From contig NZ_SMMH01000003.1 in assembly GCF_004634215.1 (NCBI RefSeq), positions 62,001-126,000 of the forward strand: a stretch of 64,000 nt of DNA. Reading direction: 5' to 3'. The stretch is from Deinococcus fonticola. Its GTDB lineage: Bacteria > Deinococcota > Deinococci > Deinococcales > Deinococcaceae. The position numbers and the translations under genes were made by a program. Shown here piece after piece: positions 30,727 through 40,809 of this stretch; position 1 is the first letter of the stretch; each line of letters begins with the position of its first letter. The notes beneath the pieces are model-generated. The model was not told the DNA's origin. It did not search any database and saw only the letters and a list, made by a program, of their open reading frames with translations.

Positions 30727-31409
30727 AAAGCGACACCTTGACCGTCAACCGCCACGCTTTGCTTAGGTTCATGAACGAAGGCGACAAATCAGCGAACGGA
30801 CATCACTCGTCCATGACGGCCTTCCTCGGCGAACCACTGGCAGCGGCTCTGATGCTGCATTACCTGAAGGGGCAGGGGAAAAACGCTGAAATCGTAAGCT
30901 GGAAGGTAACACCTGGCACTACCAAAGGCCAGCGACTGGATGTCTGGATTGCTGATGGTGCTGGGACGCTTTACCAGACCGAAATCAAGATGTGGGCTGG
31001 AAATGCCATTGGCGGCCTACGCCTGAAACCGGGCCTCACCAGGGACGAACTGAGCGAACGTGGTCGCAAGCAGTGGGCGGAACGTCTCTGGAACTCAGAA
31101 AAAAATGAGTTTCTGGCGGAGGCGGTCGGCAAAGTGCTCAAGCCCATGCAACCACCTGTCGGTTTCCCAAACCCCAGCATTCAGCCCCTTCTCCTTCTGT
31201 GCTTGTGGTGGCTGGTACAACCTACCGAAGAACAGGGGCCGTGGTTTCACGTTCCAATTCAGCACGATCGATTCAAGACAGTCAACGTGTTCTCCCTGAC
31301 GGCCTATCTGATGTCTCTGGAGGAGGAGAACTTGACCCTGTACATGCCCGTAGTCAAAGAACGGTTGAACTGGTTACGCCTTCTGCTGCCAGGTGAACCA
31401 AGCCCGTAA
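30723..31409 (+). CDS. Uncharacterised protein, putative PD-(D/E)XK nuclease-like, coupled to polA
   Basis: 228 residues, no assigned family. The pattern E37 (LGEPLAA), D73 (GQRLDVWIAD) and E87-x-K89 (YQTEIKMW) in a predicted alpha-beta-beta-alpha context resembles the catalytic core of PD-(D/E)XK nucleases, seen in restriction and repair enzymes. This is inference from motif order only. The ATG overlaps the polA stop (ATGA), so translation is probably coupled to DNA polymerase I. Base composition is visibly less GC-rich than polA, suggesting later acquisition. A terminator lies just downstream on the opposite strand. Confidence 0.6.
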   Translation: MKSDTLTVNRHALLRFMNEGDKSANGHHSSMTAFLGEPLAAALMLHYLKGQGKNAEIVSWKVTPGTTKGQRLDVWIADGAGTLYQTEIKMWAGNAIGGLRLKPGLTRDELSERGRKQWAERLWNSEKNEFLAEAVGKVLKPMQPPVGFPNPSIQPLLLLCLWWLVQPTEEQGPWFHVPIQHDRFKTVNVFSLTAYLMSLEEENLTLYMPVVKERLNWLRLLLPGEPSP

Positions 31410-31414
31410 CCGAT

Positions 31415-31449
31415 TCAAAAAGAAAAACTCCTACCCGCAGGCAGGAGTT
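31415..31449 (-). terminator. Rho-independent terminator after etfA
   Basis: 7-bp stem AACTCCT/AGGAGTT (31426-31432 with 31443-31449), extended by GC in the loop, with a long U-rich run on the minus-strand RNA. Confidence 0.8.
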
Positions 31450-31464
31450 CCTTGACGGCTTGCT

Positions 31465-32418
31465 TCAGCGGTTTTTGGCGGCTTCGATCAGGGCGGGCAC
31501 GATCTGGTTGACGTCCCCGACAATGCCGTAGTCAGCAACTTTGAAGATGGGCGCTTCGGCGTCCTTGTTGATGGCGATGATGTTCTTGCTTTTGCCCATG
31601 CCCGAGAGGTGCTGCACGGCGCCGCTGACGCCCAGGGCAATGTACGCCTTGGGTTGCACGGTTTTGCCAGTCTGGCCGACCTGTTCGGCGTAGGGTCGCC
31701 AACCGGCGTCCACGACGGCACGGGTCGCGCCGACGCCCGCGCCGATCTGGTCGGCGAGGCCTTCCACCAGGGCAGAGAAGATCTCGGGGCTGCCCACGCC
31801 GCGTCCACCCGTGACGATCACGTCGGCCTCGGTGAGGGCCACGCGGCTGGTCTTCTCGACGCTCTTGCCGGTAATTTCCACGCGCACAGCGGGCAGATTC
31901 AGTTCGATGTCGTACTGCTCGCCCGCGCTGGCGGCGGGTTCGGCGGGGTTGAAGGAACCAGGTTTGGCGGTGACCACCACGACGCTGCCCTCGGCCTCCA
32001 CGGTTTCGGTGACGCGGGCCAGGTACGTGTAGCGCTGGGCCTGCACGGCAGCGCCGTTCGCGCTGAGGTTGATGACGTCTTCCAGGTAAGGCGCGTCCAG
32101 TTTCACGGCCACCCGCGGGGCGTACTCGCGCCCGCTGCGGCTGCCGCCGATGATGACCAGGTTGGCCTCGCCTTCCTGGGCGATCTGCGCGGTGGCCGCG
32201 GCCCACGTTTCGGCGTTGTACTGCGCCAGCGCAGGCAGGTCGCCCACCAGCACCTGTTCGGCGTACTGCGCGGCCTCGTTCGCCACGCCCGCCACATCGG
32301 CACCCAGCACCAGCAGCGTCACCGGGCCTTCACGGCCGCTCTCACGGGCGGCAGACACCATTTCCAGCGTCGACTTGGCGAGTTTCCCGCCCGTGTGTTC
32401 GGCAACAATAAGAATCAT
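31465..32418 (-). CDS. etfA: Electron transfer flavoprotein alpha subunit
   Basis: 317 residues. N-terminal ETF alpha/beta domain and C-terminal FAD-binding domain with the family signature [20 protein letters not shown] and GGRGVGSPE. With EtfB it carries electrons from acyl-CoA and other flavin dehydrogenases to ETF-quinone oxidoreductase. It follows etfB on the minus strand across a 92-nt gap. Confidence 0.95.
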   Translation of the reverse strand: MILIVAEHTGGKLAKSTLEMVSAARESGREGPVTLLVLGADVAGVANEAAQYAEQVLVGDLPALAQYNAETWAAATAQIAQEGEANLVIIGGSRSGREYAPRVAVKLDAPYLEDVINLSANGAAVQAQRYTYLARVTETVEAEGSVVVVTAKPGSFNPAEPAASAGEQYDIELNLPAVRVEITGKSVEKTSRVALTEADVIVTGGRGVGSPEIFSALVEGLADQIGAGVGATRAVVDAGWRPYAEQVGQTGKTVQPKAYIALGVSGAVQHLSGMGKSKNIIAINKDAEAPIFKVADYGIVGDVNQIVPALIEAAKNR

Positions 32419-32510
32419 GCGATCACCTCAAAAATTGTCATCCCACGTGAATGGGGTTGACTGAATGGGTTTGACTGAATGTTTTGAAACAGGGGGAACC
32501 GTCCCCAGCG

Positions 32511-33272
<762 letters not shown>

Positions 33273-33593
33273 GCGTCCTCCAGAATAGCTGCGGGTCTAC
33301 TCAGCGACAGTGCCGCAGAAACCCGCCGGAATAACTTGTACTCGGTTCAATTTTAACGGGTTTGACTCAAACGTGCTACCCGGACAGGATAACGGTTCGC
33401 TCATCAAGGCGGGCTGTACCGGGCGGAGTTGCAGGGGTCTGGACGGGAGACCTTGGCAGGTAGCGCTTGGAAAAGACGGGCGGAATTCTATTTTCCCCGG
33501 CAAAGCCCTAGTTCTTTTTCCCCTCTCTCCTGCCCCCTTCCCCTTATTGATAATTTACTTTCAATACGCGGCCTGGTGCAGTAAGCTGCCCCG
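33273..33593. other. Divergent intergenic region before the metal transporter
   Basis: 321 nt. It holds the etfB promoter at one end and, at the other, a TTTCAA-17 nt-TAAGCT promoter (33559-33587) for the metal ABC genes. The middle has an AT-rich patch around 33330-33370 but no operator I can name. Confidence 0.55.
33559..33587 (+). promoter_or_regulatory. Leaderless promoter of the metal ABC transporter
   Basis: TTTCAA (33559-33564), 17-nt spacer, TAAGCT (33582-33587). The GTG start codon follows 6 nt later. Confidence 0.65.
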
Positions 33594-34316
33594 GTGCTGG
33601 GCGTTGAACACTTGACGGTGAAGTACGGGAACCATGTGGCGTTAATGGACGCCACGGTGCGGTTCGATGAGGGCTCGTTCTCCGCGATCATCGGGCCGAA
33701 CGGCGCGGGCAAAAGCACCTTGCTCAAGACCATGGTGGGCCTGCTGCCCGATCACCAGAATGCCGTGAGGTTTGGCGAGGGCCACCATGCCAGGAAGTGC
33801 ATCGCTTACGTGCCGCAGCAGCAGACGCTGGACTGGGGCTTTCCGGTCACGGTGTGGGACGCCGCCATGATGGGCCGCACCGGACGCCTCGGGTGGCTGA
33901 AGTGGCCCGGTAAAAAAGACAGGGACATCGTGACGGACGCGCTGAAGGAAACTGGGGTGTACGAGCTGCGACACCGCCACATCGGTGCCCTGTCGGGGGG
34001 GCAACGCCAGCGCGTGCTGCTGTCGCGCATGCTGGCCCGCCAGGGGCATCTGCTGCTGCTCGACGAACCCATGACGGGGGTAGACGCCGCCACGCAGGAG
34101 CAACTCATGGCCCTGCTGCGCGCCCAGGCGGACAAGGGCCGCGCGGTCGTCATGGTCACGCACGACCTGGAACAGGCCCGCCGCTGGTGCGATCACCTCG
34201 TTCTGGTGAACCGCCGCATCATTGCCGACGGCACGCCCCAGCAGGTGTACACCCCGCAGAACATCGAGGCCACTTTCAGCAGCAGTTTCCTGGGCCACAT
34301 GCACGCGGAGGCCTGA
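33594..34316 (+). CDS. Mn2+/Zn2+ ABC transporter ATP-binding protein
   Basis: 240 residues. ABC ATPase with Walker [10 protein letters not shown], the ZnuC/MntB-type [17 protein letters not shown], signature [15 protein letters not shown], Walker [13 protein letters not shown] and H-loop VTHD. This subfamily energises manganese or zinc uptake. In Deinococcus the Mn importer matters for oxidative protection, and Mn is the likelier substrate by that knowledge. The GTG start at 33594 lies 6 nt after a TAAGCT -10 (leaderless). The stop overlaps the permease start (TGATG). Confidence 0.88.
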   Translation: MLGVEHLTVKYGNHVALMDATVRFDEGSFSAIIGPNGAGKSTLLKTMVGLLPDHQNAVRFGEGHHARKCIAYVPQQQTLDWGFPVTVWDAAMMGRTGRLGWLKWPGKKDRDIVTDALKETGVYELRHRHIGALSGGQRQRVLLSRMLARQGHLLLLDEPMTGVDAATQEQLMALLRAQADKGRAVVMVTHDLEQARRWCDHLVLVNRRIIADGTPQQVYTPQNIEATFSSSFLGHMHAEA

Positions 34317-35128
34317 TGGAGTGGCTGACTGACCCGCTGCAATTCGATTTCTTTGGCCGCGCCCTGATAGCGGTGGTGCTGGTCAGTGTGCTGTGTGCGC
34401 TGGTGGGTGCGTGGGTGGTGCTGCGCGGCCTGAGTTATATCGGGGACGCCATGAGCCACGCGGTATTTCCGGGGATCGTGGCGGCGTTCCTGACAAAAGG
34501 CAACCTGCTGGTGGGCGCCCTCGTGGCCGCCGTACTGACTGCCCTGGGCATCGGGGCCATCAGCAACCGCAGCGGCCTGAAGCAGGACAGCGCCATCGGC
34601 ATCGTGTTCGTGGGCATGTTCGCGCTGGGCGTGGTGCTGCTCTCGCGTGCGCCGACCTTCACCACGGACTTGAGCAATTTCCTGATCGGCAACCCGCTGG
34701 GCGTCAGCGCGGCCGACCTGTGGGGCGCCCTGGGCGTCACGGTGCTGGTGGGCGGCCTGCTCACCGCCATTCAGAAGGAGTTGCTGCTGGCCTCCTTCGA
34801 CCCCACCGAAGCCCGCGCCATCGGCCTGCCAGTGCGGCGACTGAACAACCTGCTGCTGGTCATCATCGGGCTGGTGGTGGTGCTGACCGTGCAACTGGTG
34901 GGCACCACCCTCAGCGTCAGCTTGCTAATCACGTCCAGCGCCACCGCCCGCCTGCTGGCCCGCAGCCTCCGGAAAATGATCCTGCTGTCGGCCGCTCTGG
35001 GCGCCCTGGGCGGCGTCGTTGGCCTGTACCTCAGTTACTACCAGAACATCGCCCCCGGCGCGACCATCGTGCTGGTGAACACGCTGGTGTTCCTGCTGGC
35101 GCTGGCCTTCCGGAAACGCGAGCAGTAG
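34316..35128 (+). CDS. Mn2+/Zn2+ ABC transporter permease
   Basis: 270 residues, about eight to nine membrane helices, ABC-3 family. Typical segments are [18 protein letters not shown] and [21 protein letters not shown]. It is the channel partner of the ATPase just upstream, with a 1-nt overlap. No binding protein follows, so it must be encoded elsewhere in the genome. Confidence 0.9.
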   Translation: MEWLTDPLQFDFFGRALIAVVLVSVLCALVGAWVVLRGLSYIGDAMSHAVFPGIVAAFLTKGNLLVGALVAAVLTALGIGAISNRSGLKQDSAIGIVFVGMFALGVVLLSRAPTFTTDLSNFLIGNPLGVSAADLWGALGVTVLVGGLLTAIQKELLLASFDPTEARAIGLPVRRLNNLLLVIIGLVVVLTVQLVGTTLSVSLLITSSATARLLARSLRKMILLSAALGALGGVVGLYLSYYQNIAPGATIVLVNTLVFLLALAFRKREQ

Positions 35129-35310
35129 GATGACTCCGAACAAGTGGCCGCCTGGTCTGTTGCGGTAGCGAGTGCAAGAAAAGAGAGAGCTGGAAGGCGG
35201 GAAGTGAATTCGGGGGCTGTTCCAGTCTTCACAGCGCAGCGTGCCCAGCCTTATGCGTGCCGAGTGGAGAAAAATCAGTCCCCTCTTCGGCCCACAGACC
35301 AGGCACAACA

Positions 35311-35338
35311 AAGCCGGCCCCGTCAAAAGGGCCGGCTT
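35311..35338 (-). terminator. Terminator after the parvulin-type foldase gene
   Basis: Perfect 10-bp stem AAGCCGGCCC/GGGCCGGCTT (35311-35320 with 35329-35338), 8-nt loop, with a modest U-rich tail on the minus strand. Confidence 0.7.
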
Positions 35339-35354
35339 GCTGGAAGGCTTGAGG

Positions 35355-37262
35355 TTACTTGTCGGTGTCTGTGGCGGCCGGAGGCGTGGTCGGAACCGCA
35401 CCGGGGGTGGAGGTGGTGCCCGGCGTGTTCGTACCTGGCGTGGTGGGGGCCGTGCCGGCGGCCTTCTCGGCAGCGGCGACGCGCTTGGCCTGGTCGTCCA
35501 GAATCTTCTTGAGGTTGTCGGTGGGGTTCAGCGCCTTGACCTGCTTGTCGAGGAAAGCCAGCGAAGCGGTTCTCTGTTTGTCGCCCAGCACCTGCTGTTC
35601 CAGTTGCGCCTTGACTTCGCTGTAGGGTCTGGTGGCGGCTTTTTTCAGGTCACGGACGTAAGCGACCGAATAACGCTGGCCGACTTTCACGGCGGGCGTC
35701 AGGCTGCCCTCGCCGGCGGCGCGCAGCTGGTCGCCCTGCACGGCCTTGTCCAGCCCGGCGTCGAGTTTCCCGTCGCCAGCCGTCACGCTGCCGCGCTCGC
35801 TGACCGTCGCCCCCGCCTTGGTGGCGGCGGTGGTGAAGTCGCCCTGGCCGTTCCAGTCGGCGCGGAAGGCCTGGGCCTGGCCCTGGTCTTTGAAGCTGGC
35901 TTCGTCCACGCTGGCGCTGGCGGGCGTCTTGAACTGCTCGAGGTTCTGCTGGTAGGCGGCTTGCAGTTCGGCCTCGGTCACCTTGACATCTTTGGCGCCG
36001 TAAGCGGAAAGGGCCTGCGCCATTTCCGCGCGGTTCCCGACGAGATTCAGATTCAGCTTCTTGGCGATGAGGGGCGCGGCGTACCCCTGCAGGAGCTGCT
36101 GCACCACCTGGGGTTTCAGGCCGCTGTTGATGATGTCGGAGAGCTGTTCGGGGGGCATCTGGCTGAACATCTGCGCGAGCTGCTGGTTGTTCACGACCTG
36201 CGCGACCACGTCCGAATAGGGGATGTTGTGCCCGGCGAGGCTGGCCACCGTGGGATCGGTGACTTTCCATTCCGGGTCGACGTACTCGACCTTCGTGGCT
36301 TTTTCCAGGCTGTCGGCCCAGGCTTCCAGCGCGGCGTCTTTCTTCTGGCGGTCGACGGCGGTTTTCACCTGGGTTCTGGTCGCCTCGAAGGGCTTGGTGG
36401 CGGCGGGCAGGTACTTCTCGACTTTCACGATGTAGTACTTGCCGCCGCTGGCGACGACGTCGGTCAGGCCGCCCTGCGTGAGGGCGAAGGCGGCGGCCGC
36501 CACCTCGCCCGGCAGCACCACCGAGGCCACCGGTTTGGGGCTGCCGTTCTCGATGGGGCCGAGTGCGCCGCCGCGCTCCTTGAATTCGCTGCTGTTTTCG
36601 CTGGCCAGCCTGGCGAAATCCGCGCCGCCCTTCAGTTGCCGCAGCAGCGCCTCGGCTTTGGCCTTGTCGGCCACGACGATCTGACGCCCCACGATTTGCG
36701 GGTCGGTCTTGAACTGCTCCTTGTTCAGGTCGTAGTAGGTGCGCAGTTCGGCGTCGGTGGCGGCAGGTACGCTTTTTTCAATCTCTTCGACCTTCTTGCG
36801 GATGGCCAGCGATTCGCGCACCTGCTGACGGAAACTGGAATCGGTCAGGCCGCGCGACTGCAAGGCGTCCGTCCAGGCCTTGTTGTCTTCCAGGTTGTTG
36901 GCTTTGCGAACCTGATCGACTTCCTTGTTGACCTCGTCCCGGCTGACCTGCATGGCCTTGGCGCCTTCCGCGAACATCTTCTGCTGCACCAGCTGCCGCA
37001 CCGTGAACAACTTGAAGTCGTCGCCCAGCACGCCGGTCTGGGTGCCGGCCAGCACCGGATTGTTGTTCCGGAAAGCGTTCAGCTCCTCGGCCGTCACGGT
37101 CTGGTCACCGACTTTTACGGCAGGCGTGCCCTGCTGCTTCTGGCCAAACAGGCCGCCACCGTTGCCACTGAGGGCCGGGGTGAACTGGTAGGCCATGCCG
37201 CCCACCATCAGTACGGCGAGGAGGCCCATCAGGCCCTGCTGAAGACGTTTATTTCGACTCAC
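35355..37262 (-). CDS. Peptidylprolyl isomerase, SurA/PpiD-like, membrane-anchored
   Basis: 635 residues. One N-terminal membrane segment (residues ~12-31) anchors an extracytoplasmic chaperone: a SurA-N/PpiD-like helical domain (~50-170), a parvulin (PpiC) domain (~175-300, with [32 protein letters not shown] and GGALGPI), then a second helical/parvulin-like module (~310-570). A low-complexity tail rich in Thr, Pro and Ala ends the protein. It likely folds secreted and outer-envelope proteins. The start at 37262 is preceded by AAAGGAG, 6 nt upstream. A tRNA gene lies just upstream on the other strand. Confidence 0.88.
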   Translation of the reverse strand: MSRNKRLQQGLMGLLAVLMVGGMAYQFTPALSGNGGGLFGQKQQGTPAVKVGDQTVTAEELNAFRNNNPVLAGTQTGVLGDDFKLFTVRQLVQQKMFAEGAKAMQVSRDEVNKEVDQVRKANNLEDNKAWTDALQSRGLTDSSFRQQVRESLAIRKKVEEIEKSVPAATDAELRTYYDLNKEQFKTDPQIVGRQIVVADKAKAEALLRQLKGGADFARLASENSSEFKERGGALGPIENGSPKPVASVVLPGEVAAAAFALTQGGLTDVVASGGKYYIVKVEKYLPAATKPFEATRTQVKTAVDRQKKDAALEAWADSLEKATKVEYVDPEWKVTDPTVASLAGHNIPYSDVVAQVVNNQQLAQMFSQMPPEQLSDIINSGLKPQVVQQLLQGYAAPLIAKKLNLNLVGNRAEMAQALSAYGAKDVKVTEAELQAAYQQNLEQFKTPASASVDEASFKDQGQAQAFRADWNGQGDFTTAATKAGATVSERGSVTAGDGKLDAGLDKAVQGDQLRAAGEGSLTPAVKVGQRYSVAYVRDLKKAATRPYSEVKAQLEQQVLGDKQRTASLAFLDKQVKALNPTDNLKKILDDQAKRVAAAEKAAGTAPTTPGTNTPGTTSTPGAVPTTPPAATDTDK

Positions 37263-37302
37263 TTGATCTCCTTTGGGGTTAGTGCTAGCGTACCTGAGCT
37301 AT

Positions 37303-37379
<77 letters not shown>

Positions 37380-37572
37380 CCCAGACACGTCACAGCGCCA
37401 CCTTGCGGGGTGGCGTTCGTGTTGGTGGGTAGGGCCGACTCCGGAAAGCACACGGGGCGGATTCTAGCACGCAAGGTTAAATGGAGATGAAGGAATGAAA
37501 AGCGTCCTGGCGCGGGGTTTTGAAAGAAGGAAACAGGCGGCACCGGGCAGCGCGCGGCCTATGCTGGGGGCC

Positions 37573-38028
37573 ATGCGAGCCTCGCTGCCCCTGTTGCTGT
37601 GTTTGGGCCTGGTGGGATGCCAGCAGCGCGGCAGTGACCTGACCGGCCAGGTGCTGTTTACCGCCAACGGCACCTTCGACCCGCAGGCCGATCTGCGCCG
37701 GCGCGAGGGCAAAGGCATGCGCTCGGTCGAGTGGCGCAGCAAGCCCCCGCTGCCCGCCTCGGCGGTGCGGGTGGTGTACGACAGCGACGCCCGCCCGCTG
37801 GCCTGGCAGATGACTGTCGAGCGCCCCACCTTCACGCCCACCGACCTGCGCGGCAGCGGCCCGCGCCCGGTGGACACGCCGCGCGGCCATGCCACGCTGT
37901 TTACGCAGGGCCGCCTGAACGGGGTGCTGCTGGTGCGCAGTGGCCCCCGGGAGTTCACGCTGCTGACCCGCGCTTACGCCGAACAGCACGACCCGGCGGC
38001 CCTGCCGGCCTTCCGGCCCGCGCCCTGA
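37573..38028 (+). CDS. Hypothetical lipoprotein, 151 aa
   Basis: A lipoprotein signal peptide ends in LVGC (Cys16), followed by a soluble domain of ~130 residues of unknown family. The start is the ATG at 37573, chosen because TATGCT (37560-37565) ends 7 nt upstream (leaderless). The 26 extra in-frame codons upstream would precede the transcript start. It is convergent with the GGDEF gene. No function can be proposed. Confidence 0.7.
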   Translation: MRASLPLLLCLGLVGCQQRGSDLTGQVLFTANGTFDPQADLRRREGKGMRSVEWRSKPPLPASAVRVVYDSDARPLAWQMTVERPTFTPTDLRGSGPRPVDTPRGHATLFTQGRLNGVLLVRSGPREFTLLTRAYAEQHDPAALPAFRPAP

Positions 38029-38040
38029 AGGTTTTAAGGG

Positions 38041-39090
38041 TTAACCGCGCACGGCGTTGCGCCCGGCGTTCTTGGCCTCGTACAGGCGCGCGTCGGCCCG
38101 GCCGAACAGCGTGTCCAGGTCATCGGCGGCGCTGCGGAAAGAGGCTACGCCAAAACTGGCGGTGATCTGGTGGCTCGCCACCGGCGCGTGGGAGACCTCC
38201 TGGCGCAGGCGCTCGGCCATCACCAGGGCGTCGGGCCGCGCCAGGCCAGGCAGCACCACCACGAATTCCTCGCCGCCCCAGCGGCCCACCACGCCGCCAC
38301 TGCCGCCCACGTTGCGGCGCAGGCGTTTGGCGAAAGAGCGCAGCACGTCGTCCCCGGCCCCGTGTCCGAACCCGTCGTTCACGCGCTTGAAATGGTCGAT
38401 GTCGGTCACAATGACGCTCAGGGGAGTGGCGGTCTTGCGGGCGTGCTGAATGGTGCGCCGCAGCTCTTCTTCCAGCGCGGCGCGGCCCAGCACGCCGGTC
38501 AGGGCGTCCTTGCGGGCGGCGGCCAGCTGGTCGGTGGTCTCCTCGTGCAGCATCAGGTGCTGCTCGATAAAGCGCATGGTCAGAAAACCCAGCGCGGTGA
38601 CGCTTACGGCGCTGAACAGCCCCGCCAGCAGCACCTGCATGTCTGCCGGCGAGGGGCGCTGCCCGGTCAGGAACAGCGAAACCAGCGCCAGCAGAAGTAT
38701 CCCGGCCACCGTCAGGCCCGAGAGCGAATTGAAGGCCAGAAAAGCCAGCAGAATCACGACATTGCACCACACCAGTACGCCGCCCAGATGCTCCGCACCG
38801 GCCAGACTCTGGCGCATCAGCAAGATCAGGGCCAGGGCGGCCACCAGGACGACGGCGCGCATGGCCTTGCGGGAGCGCAGGGGCGCGTCGCTGGGCAGCA
38901 GCACGGTTCCCAGAACCAGCACGGCCAGGCCGGCCAGCCAGGTGCGGGCGTCGAGCAGGCGCGCGTCCAGTGGGAGGGCGCGGCTGCTCACCCAGAACAC
39001 GAAATAGGTGAGGTAAATGGCCGACATCGACCAACTGACCCGCTCACGCAACTGCTCCAGATTGTCCAGGGTATTCAGGGATTCCGTCAT
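38041..39090 (-). CDS. Membrane-bound GGDEF diguanylate cyclase
   Basis: 349 residues. About six N-terminal membrane helices (~residues 25-175) form a sensor region, followed by a GGDEF domain (~190-345). The active site reads GRWGGEEFVVVLPG (GGEEF, compatible with activity), and the substrate-binding DIDHFKRVNDGFGHGAGD is intact. The residues before GGEEF (GGSGGVV) lack an RxxD inhibitory site, so product inhibition at the I-site is unlikely. It makes c-di-GMP. The start at 39090 is tentative: no clear ribosome site is visible. Confidence 0.88.
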   Translation of the reverse strand: MTESLNTLDNLEQLRERVSWSMSAIYLTYFVFWVSSRALPLDARLLDARTWLAGLAVLVLGTVLLPSDAPLRSRKAMRAVVLVAALALILLMRQSLAGAEHLGGVLVWCNVVILLAFLAFNSLSGLTVAGILLLALVSLFLTGQRPSPADMQVLLAGLFSAVSVTALGFLTMRFIEQHLMLHEETTDQLAAARKDALTGVLGRAALEEELRRTIQHARKTATPLSVIVTDIDHFKRVNDGFGHGAGDDVLRSFAKRLRRNVGGSGGVVGRWGGEEFVVVLPGLARPDALVMAERLRQEVSHAPVASHQITASFGVASFRSAADDLDTLFGRADARLYEAKNAGRNAVRG

Positions 39091-39327
39091 GGGAAGTGTT
39101 TCACGCTCGTGCAGAAGGACGACGACAGAGGGCGGGCAGCAGGAATACCCGGCAAACACCGGGATCAGGAAGCTGAATGGAACAGCGTAAAGAAGACGGC
39201 CAGCCCTTGCGCCCCGGCCCCGTGGCCTGGCCCGGTCAGGCGCAGCCAGCAGTCAGCATTCAGGGTCGATCCTACTAATCATCAGTTATGTCACAAATGA
39301 ACGCCGCAGGCACTGACCAAACGTGAC

Positions 39328-40512
39328 TTACCCCTGACCAACCGCTAACGCGGTATGGTCGGGGCTTCTCAGGGAAGGCATAGCGCAACCGCTTACCTTG
39401 GCCCCTGATGGCAATGCCCTTGCCAGAATGTTCTTAGCGGCGTTGTGATCGGCATTTTCACTATGCCCGCACGCCAAGCACACGAATTTCGCTTGTGACA
39501 CCCGGTTTTCCTTACAGGTGTGTCCACACTTGGAACACCGTTGGGAAGTGAATTTGGGGTCTACGCGAATGACTTTCTTCCCGGCGCACTCTGCCTTGGA
39601 AGCAAGTATCTGGAAGAACTGACTCCACCCAACGTCATGGATACTGCGGGCCAGATTCCCGCGTCCCATTCCACTGACGTTGAGGTCTTCATGGGCGATT
39701 ACGTCATTTTCATGGACAAGTCTCCTTGCGGCTTTGTGGTGGAAGTCCAGCCGTTGACGGGCAACCTTGCGGTGTAGCTTCGCTACCCGCTGCACTGCTT
39801 TCTTGCGTCTGCGACTGCGCTTGTTTGGCTTGCGGGACACCGAACGCTGTGCTACGCGCAACTTTTTCAAGGTGCGTTTCTGATACTGCGGGTTCGGTTC
39901 GTATTCCCCATCGGAGGTGACATAGAACCATGTTGTTCCCACGTCCACCCCCACAGCATTCCCCGTTGTGGGAAGGGGCTGTGCTTCCACCTCGCACACA
40001 TAGCTGACGTACCATTCACCACAGTCCCGAATGATCGTAGCGGTCTTGATTTTGCCTTCCAGTGGCCTGTGCAGCTTGATCTTGATGTTCCCAATCTTGC
40101 TGAAATAGGCGGTCTTGTCTGACACGCTGAAACCAGATTGGGGGTAGCAAATCGAGTCGCAGCGGTCATGCCCTTGGAAGCGCGGGTATCCGGGCTTACT
40201 GCCTTCCTTGATGCGCCGGAAGAACGCTTTGAATGCCTTGTCCAGCCGCTTGAGTACGTCCTGAAGGACTTGGGAGTAGACCTCTTTGTACTCTGGCAAA
40301 GCCTCTTTTATTTCAGGCAAGAGATTCTGCTGATCGTAGTAAGTGCGTGTTACACCCGCTTTCTTGTATGCGTCCCGGCGTTCCTGTAGGGCGCAGTTGT
40401 ACAGGTTGCGGCACAGCCTGAGTTGTTCGTTCAAAACGAGTTCTTGCGCCTTCGTTGGGTAAAGACGAAACTTGAACGCTTTGTGGTGCGTGGTAGTCTG
40501 GATTTGCGTCAC
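39328..40512 (-). CDS. tnpB: TnpB RNA-guided nuclease
   Basis: 394 residues, close to ISDra2 TnpB (408). OrfB N-terminal helix-turn-helix region (~1-60), RuvC-like catalytic residues D190 (AVGVDVGTT), E275 (IAHEDLNV) and D355 (HSENADHNAAKNI), and a zinc ribbon CSKC (326-329)/CLAC (345-348). All key residues are present, so it is probably active. TnpB cuts DNA next to a TAM using an omega-RNA made from the element's right end. The GTG at 40512 lies inside a perfect AAGGAGGTGA ribosome site, so the exact start is uncertain. It is clearly less GC-rich than its neighbours. Confidence 0.92.
   Translation of the reverse strand: MTQIQTTTHHKAFKFRLYPTKAQELVLNEQLRLCRNLYNCALQERRDAYKKAGVTRTYYDQQNLLPEIKEALPEYKEVYSQVLQDVLKRLDKAFKAFFRRIKEGSKPGYPRFQGHDRCDSICYPQSGFSVSDKTAYFSKIGNIKIKLHRPLEGKIKTATIIRDCGEWYVSYVCEVEAQPLPTTGNAVGVDVGTTWFYVTSDGEYEPNPQYQKRTLKKLRVAQRSVSRKPNKRSRRRKKAVQRVAKLHRKVARQRLDFHHKAARRLVHENDVIAHEDLNVSGMGRGNLARSIHDVGWSQFFQILASKAECAGKKVIRVDPKFTSQRCSKCGHTCKENRVSQAKFVCLACGHSENADHNAAKNILARALPSGAKVSGCAMPSLRSPDHTALAVGQG
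39331..39364 (-). ncRNA. Right-end hairpin, probable omega-RNA scaffold segment
   Basis: An imperfect stem (CCCCTGACCA with TGGTCGGGG, plus inner ACCGC/GCGGT) overlaps the last 11 codons of tnpB. In ISDra2-like elements the omega-RNA covers the tnpB 3' end and right end, with its guide reading into flanking DNA. The full RNA extent is not determined. Confidence 0.5.
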
Positions 40513-40650
40513 CTCCTTCTAGGTGATTGCCACGGCTCAGGGTGTTAGCGCACCGCTGGGCTTTTGCTGTTCCAGCATACCACATGGCGCGGCTTTAGCT
40601 AGAGACATAAGCATGAGCATCCCGCCCTGACGGGCGGCTGGGCTATCCAT

Positions 40651-40686
40651 CCCCCACTGAACGGAACTACACCGTTTCAGTGGGGG
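40651..40686. repeat. Left-end hairpin of the IS element
   Basis: CCCCCACTGAAC pairs with GTTTCAGTGGGGG (one bulged T), 11-nt loop. A second small hairpin (40622-40637) lies between it and tnpB. Confidence 0.65.
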
Positions 40687-40809
40687 ACTTCCGCCCAGAC
40701 CCGTTGGGTTAAACGTTGTGCTGATCGCCTTCACGCCGTCGGGCAGCCGCCCCGTCGGAGGTTCGCGCGGCGGGGGCCAGTGTGTCTTCTCCGTAGGCAG
40801 AGCCCGTGC

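Larger units (their letters stand above)
39310..40708 (-). mobile_element. IS200/IS605-type element carrying only tnpB
   Basis: The element is defined by tnpB plus subterminal hairpins at each side (39331-39364 and 40651-40686), as in ISDra2-like transposons. No Y1 transposase (tnpA) is present, so movement would need TnpA in trans. TTTAA on the minus strand (40709-40713) immediately outside the left-end hairpin region could be the target/TAM sequence. The outer limits are approximate, because these elements make no target duplication or terminal inverted repeats. Confidence 0.7.

Noticed and set aside
35129..35250. Another copy of the dispersed repeat after the metal permease gene
   Set aside because: Only short shared words (GCGAGTG, AAGAAAAGAG, AATTCGG) in a different order; too weak to call.
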